From contig CALSPZ010000001.1 in the NCBI GenBank assembly GCA_943788365.1, positions 620,001 to 684,000 on the forward strand: a stretch of 64,000 nucleotides of DNA, in the 5' to 3' direction. Below, one piece after another: positions 1 to 7,593 of the stretch. The position numbers were made by a program, and so were the translations under genes. Origin of the DNA: CAJQGY01 sp905478015 (lineage in GTDB: Bacteria > Pseudomonadota > Gammaproteobacteria > Magnimaribacterales > D2472). A model generated the notes under the pieces. That model was not told the DNA's origin. It ran no database searches and saw only the letters and a list, made by a program, of their open reading frames with translations. Position 1 is the stretch's first letter, and each line of letters opens with the position of its first letter.

Positions 1-194
1 ATAGTGTCTTTGGGCATGTTTGATTGATTTGCTTTTTCAAGCGCAAGTCTCAATCTAGGATTGTCTTCTGGATCTGGACCGCCTTTAGCTGCAACTGTTA
101 TTTCTCTAATAACCTTAGTCCATACTTTAGCTCTAGAGGCGTCTTGTCTTGCTTTGCGATGTTTTATATTTGCCCATTTAGAATGTCCTGCCAT
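1..194 (-). CDS. yebC: YebC/PmpR family protein (3' end beyond window)
   Basis: Reading the reverse strand from the ATG at 194 gives MAGHSKWANIKHRK, the start of the YebC/PmpR/TACO1 family, followed by a typical 'VTKVIREI'-like stretch and a 'DPEDNPRLR' motif. About 64 residues are present; the family is usually near 245, so the rest lies left of base 1. Members have been described as DNA-binding regulators and, more recently, as factors that help ribosomes translate proline-rich stretches. The start codon directly follows the aspS stop codon (195-197), so the two genes are co-transcribed, as in many Gammaproteobacteria where ruvC follows. The family call is firm; the exact role is not settled. 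Confidence 0.93.
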   Translation of the reverse strand, partial: MAGHSKWANIKHRKARQDASRAKVWTKVIREITVAAKGGPDPEDNPRLRLALEKANQSNMPKDT

Positions 195-1964
195 TTAATC
201 CTCTTCTATTTGTGTTGATCTTATTTTAAGCTCATCTAATTGGGCATTGTCAACTTTACTGGGGGCTTCTGTAAGGAGGCATGTTGCACTCTGTGTTTTA
301 GGAAATGCAATCACATCTCTTATATTTGAAGTTTTAGTTATAAGCATTACGAGCCTATCCAGCCCAAATGCAATACCTCCATGAGGTGGGCATCCCGAAG
401 ATAAAGCATTTAAAAGAAAGCCAAATTTATTTTTTGCTTCTTTGTTGGATATTTTTAAAATATCAAAAACTGCTTTTTGCATCTCTTCTTGATAAATCCT
501 TAGAGATCCTCCTCCAACCTCATAACCATTCAGAACAATATCATAGGCATAAGCTATTGCATTTTCAGGCTGGTCAAGTAACTCATCTGCAGAACATTTA
601 GGCAAGGTAAATGGATGGTGTAAAGATGTTAAATTATTCTGACTATTTTTTTCAAACATAGGGAAGTTAACTACCCAGCATGGCGCCCATTCAGAAGAAT
701 ATAAATCTAATTCTTCTCCTAATTTTTTTATTAAGCTACTCATAGATAAATTAACAGTATTTTTAGGTCCAGCTCCGAAAAATACTAGGTCGCCCTTCTC
801 AAGGTTAAGTTTTTCAATAATGCCTTCAACAGTCTGCTTATTTAAAAATTTTAAAATTGGAGATTGAAGGCCGTTATCAGTTCCATCTAGATCATTAATT
901 TTTATATAAGCTAAACCTTTCGCTCCTAATTTTGAAACATACTTGGTATATTCATCAATCTTTCCTCTGCTTAGAGAATTTCCGCCAGGAATTTTTAAAG
1001 CAACTACTCTAGATTTTGCATCCTTGGCTGGATTGGAGAAAACTTTAAACTCCTCATTTATCACCAAGTCAGAGATTTCAACTAAATGAAGAGGAATTCT
1101 TAAATCTGGTTTATCACATCCATATTTTTCTATTGAATCATGCCAATTGATAACTGGGAACTTATCGAGCTTATGGTCACAAAATTTTTCAATTAGTTCC
1201 TTAACCATACCTTCAGCTAGATCAAGAATGTAATCTTGGTCTATAAATGATGCTTCTATATCTATTTGTGTAAATTCTGGTTGTCTATCAGCTCTTAAGT
1301 CCTCATCTCTAAAACATCTAGCTACTTGATAATACTTATCAAGCCCTCCCATCATTAACATTTGCTTAAAGAGTTGAGGTGACTGAGGTAAAGCAAAGAA
1401 GTTACCAGGCTGAACTCTACTAGGCAATATGTAATCCCTTGCTCCTTCCGGAGTTGCTCTTGTTAATATAGGTGTTTCAATTTCATTAAAATCTCTATCA
1501 TCTAGATAATTTCTTATAGTTGATGATATTTTAGACCTTGTAACAATCCTCTGATTCATATCAGGTCTTCTAAGGTCAAGTACTCTATTTTTTAATCTTA
1601 CATCCTCATTAACCTCTTGGTAATCGTCAAGGGGAAAGACTGGAGTAGATGCTTTGCTAAGAATTTTAATGGAATCAGCCTCAAGCTCAACTTCGCCAGT
1701 AATCATATTTGCATTAGATGTTCCCTCAAGTCTTTTGCTTACAGTTCCGCTAATTGATACTACAAACTCATTCCTTAGGGTTTCAGCAATTGCAAATGAT
1801 TCTTTGGACTCAGGGTTGAATACAACTTGGCAAATACCTTTAATATCTCTTAAATCTAAAAAAATAACGCCCCCATGATCCCTTCTCTTGTGAACCCATC
1901 CACAAAGTGTTATTTGTTCTTTTAGATTTTTGGTAGTTATTTCACCACAATAATGTGATCTCAT
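195..1964 (-). CDS. aspS: Aspartyl-tRNA synthetase, non-discriminating type by signature residues
   Basis: 589 residues, the full bacterial AspRS length. An OB-fold anticodon-binding domain (about 1-110) is followed by the class II catalytic core with the bacterial insertion and motif 3 (GLDRL) near the C-terminus. It charges tRNA-Asp with aspartate in the cytoplasm. His30 (in RRDHGG) and Gly81 (in LEGTSN) match residues tied to relaxed tRNA-Asp/tRNA-Asn recognition in Pseudomonas-type AspRS; E. coli has Leu in the DLG context. This fits gatCAB at 54.5-57.6 kb, which could convert Asp-tRNA-Asn to Asn-tRNA-Asn. A GAGGA ribosome site lies 6 bases before the ATG. The gene sits between the zinc-ribbon gene and yebC on the same strand. 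Confidence 0.97.
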   Translation of the reverse strand: MRSHYCGEITTKNLKEQITLCGWVHKRRDHGGVIFLDLRDIKGICQVVFNPESKESFAIAETLRNEFVVSISGTVSKRLEGTSNANMITGEVELEADSIKILSKASTPVFPLDDYQEVNEDVRLKNRVLDLRRPDMNQRIVTRSKISSTIRNYLDDRDFNEIETPILTRATPEGARDYILPSRVQPGNFFALPQSPQLFKQMLMMGGLDKYYQVARCFRDEDLRADRQPEFTQIDIEASFIDQDYILDLAEGMVKELIEKFCDHKLDKFPVINWHDSIEKYGCDKPDLRIPLHLVEISDLVINEEFKVFSNPAKDAKSRVVALKIPGGNSLSRGKIDEYTKYVSKLGAKGLAYIKINDLDGTDNGLQSPILKFLNKQTVEGIIEKLNLEKGDLVFFGAGPKNTVNLSMSSLIKKLGEELDLYSSEWAPCWVVNFPMFEKNSQNNLTSLHHPFTLPKCSADELLDQPENAIAYAYDIVLNGYEVGGGSLRIYQEEMQKAVFDILKISNKEAKNKFGFLLNALSSGCPPHGGIAFGLDRLVMLITKTSNIRDVIAFPKTQSATCLLTEAPSKVDNAQLDELKIRSTQIEED

Positions 1965-1980
1965 GTTTATTCCTCATTAA

Positions 1981-2259
1981 TTAAGTAATCTTATCTTGTT
2001 TATTGCCATTCTTGGAGTCAGTTGCCTTATTTACTAAAGATTTTTTTGAATTATCTTCTGAAAGATTCTTTTTTTTACCTGTTTTGAAATCTGTTTCATA
2101 CCAACCAGACCCTTTTAATCTAAAGGAGGGAGCTGAAATTAACTTCTCAAGAGAATTTTTACCGCATTGAAGACATTTTTTAAGAGGTTCATCACTAAAC
2201 TTCTGCAAAGTTTCTAGTTGATGTCCACAATTTGAACATTTATATTCATAAATCGGCAT
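1981..2259 (-). CDS. FmdB-family small zinc-ribbon protein
   Basis: 92 residues. The start MPIYEYKC and the pairs Cys8/Cys11 and Cys29/Cys32 form the zinc ribbon of the FmdB/CxxC_CxxC_SSSS family. It is followed by the family's 'F.L.G.GWY..D' segment and a charged, low-complexity tail of about 35 residues. The biochemical role is not established, although FmdB was first linked to regulation of a methylotroph amidase. It lies just upstream of aspS on the same strand, a common gammaproteobacterial pairing, and is probably co-transcribed with it. It diverges from proS with 59 bases between the start codons. Confidence 0.85.
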   Translation of the reverse strand: MPIYEYKCSNCGHQLETLQKFSDEPLKKCLQCGKNSLEKLISAPSFRLKGSGWYETDFKTGKKKNLSEDNSKKSLVNKATDSKNGNKQDKIT

Positions 2260-2306
2260 ATGTCTTTAAAAAAAAGATAGAATTATAAACCATAAGGATT
2301 TATTCA

Positions 2307-2312
2307 TATAAT
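2307..2312 (+). promoter_or_regulatory. Perfect TATAAT hexamer just before proS
   Basis: A consensus -10 hexamer lies only 6 bases before the proS ATG at 2319. No good -35 is visible 16-18 bases upstream. If used, transcription would begin at or next to the start codon, giving an essentially leaderless mRNA; no ribosome-binding site is seen before this ATG. In such AT-rich DNA the hexamer could be chance. Confidence 0.3.
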
Positions 2313-2318
2313 TAAAAG

Positions 2319-3593
2319 ATGTTATTTTCAAAATTACTAATACCTACATTAAAGGAAGCGCCTCAGGAAGCTGAAATTGTAAGTCACAAGCTTATGTTGA
2401 GAGCCGGAATGATAAGGAAAGTTGCTTCCGGGGTATATACATGGCTTCCATTGGGCCTAAAAGTGTTAAGAAAAGTTGAGGGTGAGGTAAGAACTGCAAT
2501 GAATAATGCAGGTGCTCAAGAGGTATTGATGCCCATGGTTCAACCAAAAGAATTATGGAATGAAACCAATAGATGGGAAAAAATGGGAAAAGAACTTCTT
2601 CGTTTTCGAGATAGACATGATAGAGATTTTTGCTTGGGTCCAACTCATGAAGAAGTCATAACCGATCTAATAAGAAATAATGTAAGAAGCTACAAAGAAT
2701 TACCAATCAATGCGTATCAGATACAAACTAAATTTAGGGATGAAATTAGACCTAGGTACGGTGTAATGAGAAGCAGAGAATTCATTATGAAAGATGCCTA
2801 TAGCTTTAGTGTTAATGAAAAATGTTTAGATGAAAGCTACATTAATATGAGAAATGCATATAAACAAATTCTCCAAAACATTGGATTGGATTTTAAAATA
2901 GTTAAAGCTGATTCTGGAGCAATAGGAGGAGATGCCTCTGAAGAATTTCATGTTTTAGCAGAGAATGGTGAAGATACTATTGCTATCAGCACCAATTCAG
3001 AGTTTGCAATCAATACAGAGCTTCTCCTTGAGGAAGGTGAGGATATTAAATCACTTGAAGGAAAGGATTCTCCAGATGGCAAAGGGATCATGCAAATAAA
3101 AAAAGGTATTGAAGTTGGCCATATTTTTAAACTTGGCCAGGTTTACTCTAATGATATGAATGCGAGCGTTCAATCTCAAGAGGGAAGATCTTCAACTCTT
3201 TACATGGGCTGTTATGGCATTGGTGTTTCAAGAATTGTTGCTGCTGCTATAGAGCAAAATAACGACGAAAAAGGTATTGTATGGCCTGTTTCCATTGCTC
3301 CATTTGATGTCAATATTATTGCCATTGGTTTTGACAAAAATGAGAAGGTTGCAAATGCTGCTACTGATCTATACGAAAAGCTTTCTAACCAAGGATATGA
3401 TGTAATTTTAGATGATAGAAAGGCTGGCTTTGGAGCAAAAATTAAAGATTCTGAGTTAATTGGCATTCCTATGAATATAATAATTGGGAAATTGTATGTT
3501 GAGAAAAATGAAATAGAAATGAGAACAAGGGATGGTCAAATTTCCTTAGTTCAGATTGATGACCTAGAGGTTATTTTTAATCATTTTAAATAA
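2319..3593 (+). CDS. proS: Prolyl-tRNA synthetase lacking the INS editing domain
   Basis: Class II synthetase attaching proline to tRNA-Pro. The catalytic core is intact: the TPTHEE-like motif (GPTHEE), motif 2 around FRDEIRPRYG, motif 3 in MGCYGIGVSR (near 290-300) and the C-terminal anticodon-binding domain. It is 424 residues against about 570 for E. coli. After EFHVLAENGED (from residue 209) the sequence reaches DSPDGKG and GIEVGHIF within about 40 residues. The roughly 180-residue YbaK-like INS domain, which hydrolyses Ala-tRNA-Pro, is therefore absent. Such short forms are known in Alphaproteobacteria. It diverges from the zinc-ribbon gene and converges on nfeD, with 7 bases between the stops. 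Confidence 0.96.
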   Translation: MLFSKLLIPTLKEAPQEAEIVSHKLMLRAGMIRKVASGVYTWLPLGLKVLRKVEGEVRTAMNNAGAQEVLMPMVQPKELWNETNRWEKMGKELLRFRDRHDRDFCLGPTHEEVITDLIRNNVRSYKELPINAYQIQTKFRDEIRPRYGVMRSREFIMKDAYSFSVNEKCLDESYINMRNAYKQILQNIGLDFKIVKADSGAIGGDASEEFHVLAENGEDTIAISTNSEFAINTELLLEEGEDIKSLEGKDSPDGKGIMQIKKGIEVGHIFKLGQVYSNDMNASVQSQEGRSSTLYMGCYGIGVSRIVAAAIEQNNDEKGIVWPVSIAPFDVNIIAIGFDKNEKVANAATDLYEKLSNQGYDVILDDRKAGFGAKIKDSELIGIPMNIIIGKLYVEKNEIEMRTRDGQISLVQIDDLEVIFNHFK

Positions 3594-3600
3594 ACACTAA

Positions 3601-3882
3601 CTAATAATCATTAATATCTTTTGATGAATTATCTTTATAATACTTTTGAATTAAAAATGAAATTGCTATTGAAAGCAACCCCCAGATAACAAGTGCATAT
3701 GCCCAGCTAGCCAAAATTATGATTGAGGTTGATATCTGAATTTTATAAATAATTCCAATTAGAATTGCAGCAAGACCTGCTGGTAGAAAAACAACAAAAG
3801 AGCCTATTAGAAATAGCTCAATAATTATTAAAATTGTTCCAAGTATTAACCAATTATTTGCATTTTCAATTAAACCTATCAT
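3601..3882 (-). CDS. NfeD-like membrane protein
   Basis: 93 residues with two or three hydrophobic segments (about 10-30, 33-48 and 54-78) and a short charged tail. It matches the short NfeD1b-type proteins that accompany SPFH/stomatin proteins. The soluble C-terminal OB-fold is short or missing. Its start overlaps the qmcA stop by one base (TAATG), so translation is probably coupled. NfeD and stomatin-like partners act together in inner-membrane microdomains or proteolysis. The function here is inferred from this pairing. Confidence 0.8.
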   Translation of the reverse strand: MIGLIENANNWLILGTILIIIELFLIGSFVVFLPAGLAAILIGIIYKIQISTSIIILASWAYALVIWGLLSIAISFLIQKYYKDNSSKDINDY

Positions 3883-4799
3883 TACTTACTATCCTTATTT
3901 CCGGTTGCTCCCATTAGCAGTTCTATACTCCCTAATGCTTTAGTTATATCTGAAGGTACTACAAGTGTTTTTGTTTGATCAGATGATGCAAGTTTTGCCA
4001 ATCCATCAACCTGTCTTTTCATTATTTCAAAGTCAACAGCTGGCTGACCATCATCTTTTATAGCCTTACCTAAAAGCATTGTTTGCTCTGCATCTGCTTC
4101 AGCTTTGACTTTAACTGCATATGCATCAGCATCAGCAGTGACTTTAACCGCCTCGGCTTCTTTCTGTGCCTCATATAATTGAGCGTCAGCATTTAGCTCA
4201 ACACTTCTTCTGTCACCCTCAGCTTTTGCTATGGTTGCTCTTCTTTCTCTTTCGGCGTTTAACTGTTGTCTTTGTGAATCTTTAGTTTGTTCATCTACTA
4301 AAACATCAAGTATCTCGGTTCTTGTAACTTCTACACCCCATATCTCAGCTGCTTTGCTAAGCCTTTCTTTAATTTCAAGATTCATTGATTCTCTAGAGGA
4401 TTGGAGATCATCAAGCTCTAGTTTTCCAGCTGCAGATCTTATAACAGAAATTGCAGTGTTCTCTATAGCTGAATCAATATTTTTAATCCTATATACAGAT
4501 TTAGATGCATCTAATACTCTAAAAAATACAGTTGAAACTAAACCGACCTCTACGTTGTCTTTTGTAATAACTGAAATTTGGAATTTAGGTAATTGTCTTT
4601 CTAGAATATCAACTTTATGAGCGACTCTATCCAAGAAAGGTATAATTATAGACAGGCCTGATTCTAGTGTCTTGGTGTATTTACCAAATCTTTCAATCAC
4701 ATAAACTTTTGATTGAGGAACTACCTTAACTGAAAGAAATAGAAATGATATTGATAAGAAAAATAGGAAAGTTAAAAAAGCTTGAAATCCGGTAAACAT
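3882..4799 (-). CDS. qmcA: SPFH/stomatin-like membrane protein (QmcA-type)
   Basis: 305 residues. An N-terminal membrane anchor (about 5-25) is followed by the SPFH/band-7 domain (VPQSKVYVIERFGKY near 27) and a long alanine/glutamate-rich coiled coil (about 190-250). The family forms large ring-shaped oligomers in the inner membrane and in E. coli is linked to FtsH/HflKC-like quality control. A GGAG ribosome site precedes the ATG. It is paired with the nfeD-like gene downstream. Paralogues HflK and HflC are longer or arranged differently; the length and NfeD partner favour QmcA. Confidence 0.88.
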   Translation of the reverse strand: MFTGFQAFLTFLFFLSISFLFLSVKVVPQSKVYVIERFGKYTKTLESGLSIIIPFLDRVAHKVDILERQLPKFQISVITKDNVEVGLVSTVFFRVLDASKSVYRIKNIDSAIENTAISVIRSAAGKLELDDLQSSRESMNLEIKERLSKAAEIWGVEVTRTEILDVLVDEQTKDSQRQQLNAERERRATIAKAEGDRRSVELNADAQLYEAQKEAEAVKVTADADAYAVKVKAEADAEQTMLLGKAIKDDGQPAVDFEIMKRQVDGLAKLASSDQTKTLVVPSDITKALGSIELLMGATGNKDSK

Positions 4800-4822
4800 A
4801 AAAACTCCAAAATATGTATTAT

Positions 4823-4855
4823 TTTAAACAATATAACAGATTGATATTGTTTAAA
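4823..4855. repeat. 12-bp perfect inverted repeat between thiolase and qmcA
   Basis: Arms 4823-4834 and 4844-4855 are perfect complements around a 9-base loop. The repeat lies 24 bases before the qmcA start and 31 bases after the thiolase stop. Neither strand has a clean T-run after it, so it is a poor intrinsic terminator. It may be a weak terminator or an operator for qmcA. Confidence 0.4.
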
Positions 4856-4886
4856 CATTTATCTAGAAAAAATTAATATATATAAA

Positions 4887-6065
4887 TTATATCTTTTTAA
4901 TAATAGTTGCGTTTGCTGTGCCCCCTCCCTCACAAATAGCTTGAAGTGCATATTTACCATTTCTTCTTTCTAGCTCATGAAGAAGAGTTGTCATTAACTT
5001 AGTTCCAGTAGAACCAAGAGGGTGACCTAATGAAATTGCTCCACCATTTACATTTAATTTGGACATATCCGCTTCTAATTCCGTAGCCCAAGCCAATGGC
5101 ACAGGTGCAAATGCTTCATTTATTTCATATAAATCCATATCATGTATCGAAAGATCTAGATTTTTTAAAGCTGATATGGATGCTGGAATAGGACCTGTTA
5201 GCATGAATACAGGATCATCACCCACAACAGACAATGAAACTATTTCAGCTCTAGGGTCTATTTTGATCTTCTTAAGCCCAGCGTCATTGCAAACCATAAT
5301 AGCAGATGCGCCATCAGTAATTTGACTAGCGTTTCCAGCAGTTATTAAACCATCTTCAATAACTGTCTTAAGTCCCGATAAGGCCTCAATAGATGCATCA
5401 TATCTAATACCTTCATCTTGATGAATAAGCAAGCCTGTATTTGCATCTGATTTTGATTGAATAGCTAGAATTTCTTTATTAAAAAATCCTTGTTCTGTGG
5501 CGTAAGCTGCTTTTTTGTGACTTGATAAAGCAAAATTATCTAGATCTTCTCTACTCAAATTCCATTTTTTTGCAACAAGCTCTGCGCCTGTAAATTGTGA
5601 AAAAAATACACCTGGATATCTAGATTCAATACCCAAAGCATTGAATGGAAAGCCATGACCGGCATCATAACCATCTTTTACACTTGCTCCAATTGGAACT
5701 AATGACATCACCTCGACACCTCCTGCAATGACAACATCCTGGGTCCCAGACATTACTGCTTGAGCTGCAAAATGAAGAGCTTGTTGTGAAGAACCACATT
5801 GGCGGTCGACTGAGGTTCCAGGAACTGATTCAGGCAATGAAGATGCTAGTATTGAATTTCGTGCAATATTTCCAGATTGAGCACCAACCTGATCGACGCA
5901 TCCAAAAATAACATCATCTATATCTTTGGGATTAATACCTGAAGTACTAACTAGTTCGTCTAAAACAGCTGCTCCCATATCAGCAGGGTGCCAATTACTT
6001 AAGCTACCATTTTTTTTGCCGCCTGGTGTCCTAACTGCAGCTACGATATAAGCTTTCTCTGCCAT
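4887..6065 (-). CDS. Acetyl-CoA acyltransferase (thiolase)
   Basis: About 392 residues. Thiolase hallmarks are present: the nucleophile Cys in DRQCGSSQQ (near 88), NEAFA, GHPLGSTG and the C-terminal catalytic Cys in CEGGGTANAT. The C-terminal variant CEGGG resembles the FadA5/steroid-type 3-ketoacyl-CoA thiolases more than biosynthetic PhaA. It would cleave 3-ketoacyl-CoA in fatty-acid or side-chain beta-oxidation. I chose the ATG at 6065 (MAEKAY) because GAGG lies 7 bases before it. An in-frame ATG at 6077 has no ribosome site. No other beta-oxidation gene is adjacent; an acyl-CoA ligase and MaoC hydratase lie at 57.6-59.7 kb. It occupies the place where recX often follows recA. Confidence 0.92.
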   Translation of the reverse strand: MAEKAYIVAAVRTPGGKKNGSLSNWHPADMGAAVLDELVSTSGINPKDIDDVIFGCVDQVGAQSGNIARNSILASSLPESVPGTSVDRQCGSSQQALHFAAQAVMSGTQDVVIAGGVEVMSLVPIGASVKDGYDAGHGFPFNALGIESRYPGVFFSQFTGAELVAKKWNLSREDLDNFALSSHKKAAYATEQGFFNKEILAIQSKSDANTGLLIHQDEGIRYDASIEALSGLKTVIEDGLITAGNASQITDGASAIMVCNDAGLKKIKIDPRAEIVSLSVVGDDPVFMLTGPIPASISALKNLDLSIHDMDLYEINEAFAPVPLAWATELEADMSKLNVNGGAISLGHPLGSTGTKLMTTLLHELERRNGKYALQAICEGGGTANATIIKKI

Positions 6066-6109
6066 AATAATCCTCATAATAAACTAATGAGGATTATTAT
6101 AACAAATAT

Positions 6110-7129
6110 CTATTTTGTATCTTTAGATTTTGCTTTTGATGCAATGTAAGATGATCGTATTTCATCAATCAAACCATCTCTAATTTTTACATTTTCTTTT
6201 AGGTAAAGGCTTGCTTTAACCTTTCCTTGACCAATTGTTTCGCCATTTATTTTGTAGAAAGCGCCTGACTTATCAACCAGCCCTAGTTTGTGGCCATAGT
6301 CTAAAATTTCACCTTCTTGGTTGATGCCTAGACCATACATTATTTGGAATTCTGCTTGTTTAAAGGGAGGTGATACCTTGTTTTTAACTACTTTAACTCT
6401 TGTCTCATTACCCATCACTTCATCACCTTCTTTAACTGAACCTATTCTTCTTATATCTAGACGAACTGATGAGTAAAACTTTAATGCATTACCACCAGTT
6501 GTTGTTTCCGGACTTCCAAACATAACACCAATTTTCATTCTAATTTGATTGATGAATACTACTGTTGCACCTGATCTTTGAATATTTCCAGTTATTTTTC
6601 TTAACGCCTGTGACATCAATCTAGCCTGAAGACCTACATGATGGTCACCCATCTCACCTTCTATTTCCGCTCTTGGAACTAAGGCTGCTACCGAATCAAT
6701 TATTACTAAATCAACACTTTTAGATTTTACTAACATATCAGCCACTTCTAGAGCTTGCTCACCTGTATCTGGTTGAGATAATAATAATTCGTCAACGTTC
6801 ACCCCAAGTTTTTCAGCATACTGAGGGTCAAGTGCATGCTCTGCATCTATAAATGCGCAGGTACCACCAGCTTTTTGGCATTGGGCTATTATTTGAAGAG
6901 TTAATGTAGTTTTTCCAGAAGACTCTGGTCCATATATTTCTGTTACCCTTCCTCTTGGAATTCCGCCAATTCCAAGCGCAATATCTAATCCTAATGATCC
7001 TGTTGAGATTGAAGGTATATCAATTAGTTCTTTATCACCCATTCTCATAACAGTTCCTTTCCCAAACTGACTATCTATATCAGCCAAAGTATCCTTTAAT
7101 GATTTTTTCGTATCTTTTAATTTTGCCAT
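6110..7129 (-). CDS. recA: Recombinase RecA
   Basis: 339 residues. Walker A is GPESSGKTT (67-75), and the L1/L2 loops and QIRMKIGVMFG region are intact. It forms filaments on single-stranded DNA, performs strand exchange and triggers LexA self-cleavage. The short C-terminal tail is lysine-rich rather than strongly acidic as in E. coli. A GGAG ribosome site lies 6 bases before the ATG, and a consensus LexA box overlaps the promoter, so the gene is SOS-regulated. The next gene on this strand is a thiolase, not recX. Confidence 0.99.
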   Translation of the reverse strand: MAKLKDTKKSLKDTLADIDSQFGKGTVMRMGDKELIDIPSISTGSLGLDIALGIGGIPRGRVTEIYGPESSGKTTLTLQIIAQCQKAGGTCAFIDAEHALDPQYAEKLGVNVDELLLSQPDTGEQALEVADMLVKSKSVDLVIIDSVAALVPRAEIEGEMGDHHVGLQARLMSQALRKITGNIQRSGATVVFINQIRMKIGVMFGSPETTTGGNALKFYSSVRLDIRRIGSVKEGDEVMGNETRVKVVKNKVSPPFKQAEFQIMYGLGINQEGEILDYGHKLGLVDKSGAFYKINGETIGQGKVKASLYLKENVKIRDGLIDEIRSSYIASKAKSKDTK

Positions 7130-7140
7130 TCTTATCTCCT

Positions 7141-7160
7141 TACTGTATGTATATACAGTA
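7141..7160. promoter_or_regulatory. LexA (SOS) box upstream of recA
   Basis: TACTGTATGTATATACAGTA has the form CTGT-N8-ACAG and differs from the gammaproteobacterial LexA consensus (an alternating AT core flanked by TA) at one central base. It overlaps the -10 element of recA, as in E. coli, so repressor binding would block polymerase. lexA is not in this window. Confidence 0.93.
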
Positions 7161-7186
7161 TAGTCTTATATTTAAAATAAATACAA
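7157..7186 (-). promoter_or_regulatory. Sigma-70 promoter of recA
   Basis: On the minus strand, TTGTAT (-35, at 7181-7186) and TATACT (-10, at 7157-7162) are separated by 18 bases. The -10 overlaps the LexA box at 7141-7160. The predicted start leaves a 5' leader of about 20-25 bases carrying the GGAG site. Confidence 0.7.
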
Positions 7187-7218
7187 CTTTAATTAAAATT
7201 TTATATATTTTTTATCCT

Positions 7219-7256
7219 TAATAACTTAAAGTCTTTTTTTTAAATTTAAGTTATTA
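7219..7256. repeat. 12-bp inverted repeat immediately before fdxA
   Basis: Arms 7219-7230 and 7245-7256 are perfect complements (AACTTAAA/TTTAAGTT core) around a T-rich 14-base loop. The right arm ends 10 bases before the fdxA ATG, and no ribosome-binding site lies between. It could be an operator or an mRNA hairpin controlling fdxA. It does not match Fnr or IscR sites that I know. Confidence 0.4.
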
Positions 7257-7266
7257 TTTCTATCTT

Positions 7267-7590
7267 ATGACATTTGTAGTTACTGAGTCTTGTATAAAGT
7301 GTAAATACACAGATTGTGTTGAAGTTTGTCCAGTTGATTGTTTCTATGAGGGACCTGATTTCTTAGTCATCCACCCGGATGAATGCATAGATTGCGCTTT
7401 ATGTGAGCCTGAATGCCCTATTGATGCGATTCTTTCTGAGGATGAGCTGCCTGATGACCAGATAGAATTTATTGAAATTAATGCAAGGCTATCAGAGGTA
7501 TATGAGAATATTGTTGAATCTAAGGATCCACTTCCAGAAGCTAAAAAGTTTGAAACAGTTCTTAATAAAAGAGAGCTTTTAGACCTATAG
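7267..7590 (+). CDS. fdxA: Seven-iron ferredoxin FdxA
   Basis: 107 residues, closely resembling Azotobacter ferredoxin I and Pseudomonas FdxA. Cys9, 12, 17, 21 and 25 and Cys40, 43, 46 and 50 give the 3Fe-4S plus 4Fe-4S ligand pattern. The C-terminal half is acidic, as usual. It is a soluble low-potential electron carrier whose partner here is unknown. In Pseudomonas fdxA lies between rpoS and mutS near recA. Here it diverges from recA and ends 3 bases from the popT stop, so rpoS and mutS are missing from the interval. Confidence 0.97.
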   Translation: MTFVVTESCIKCKYTDCVEVCPVDCFYEGPDFLVIHPDECIDCALCEPECPIDAILSEDELPDDQIEFIEINARLSEVYENIVESKDPLPEAKKFETVLNKRELLDL

Positions 7591-7593
7591 CTT

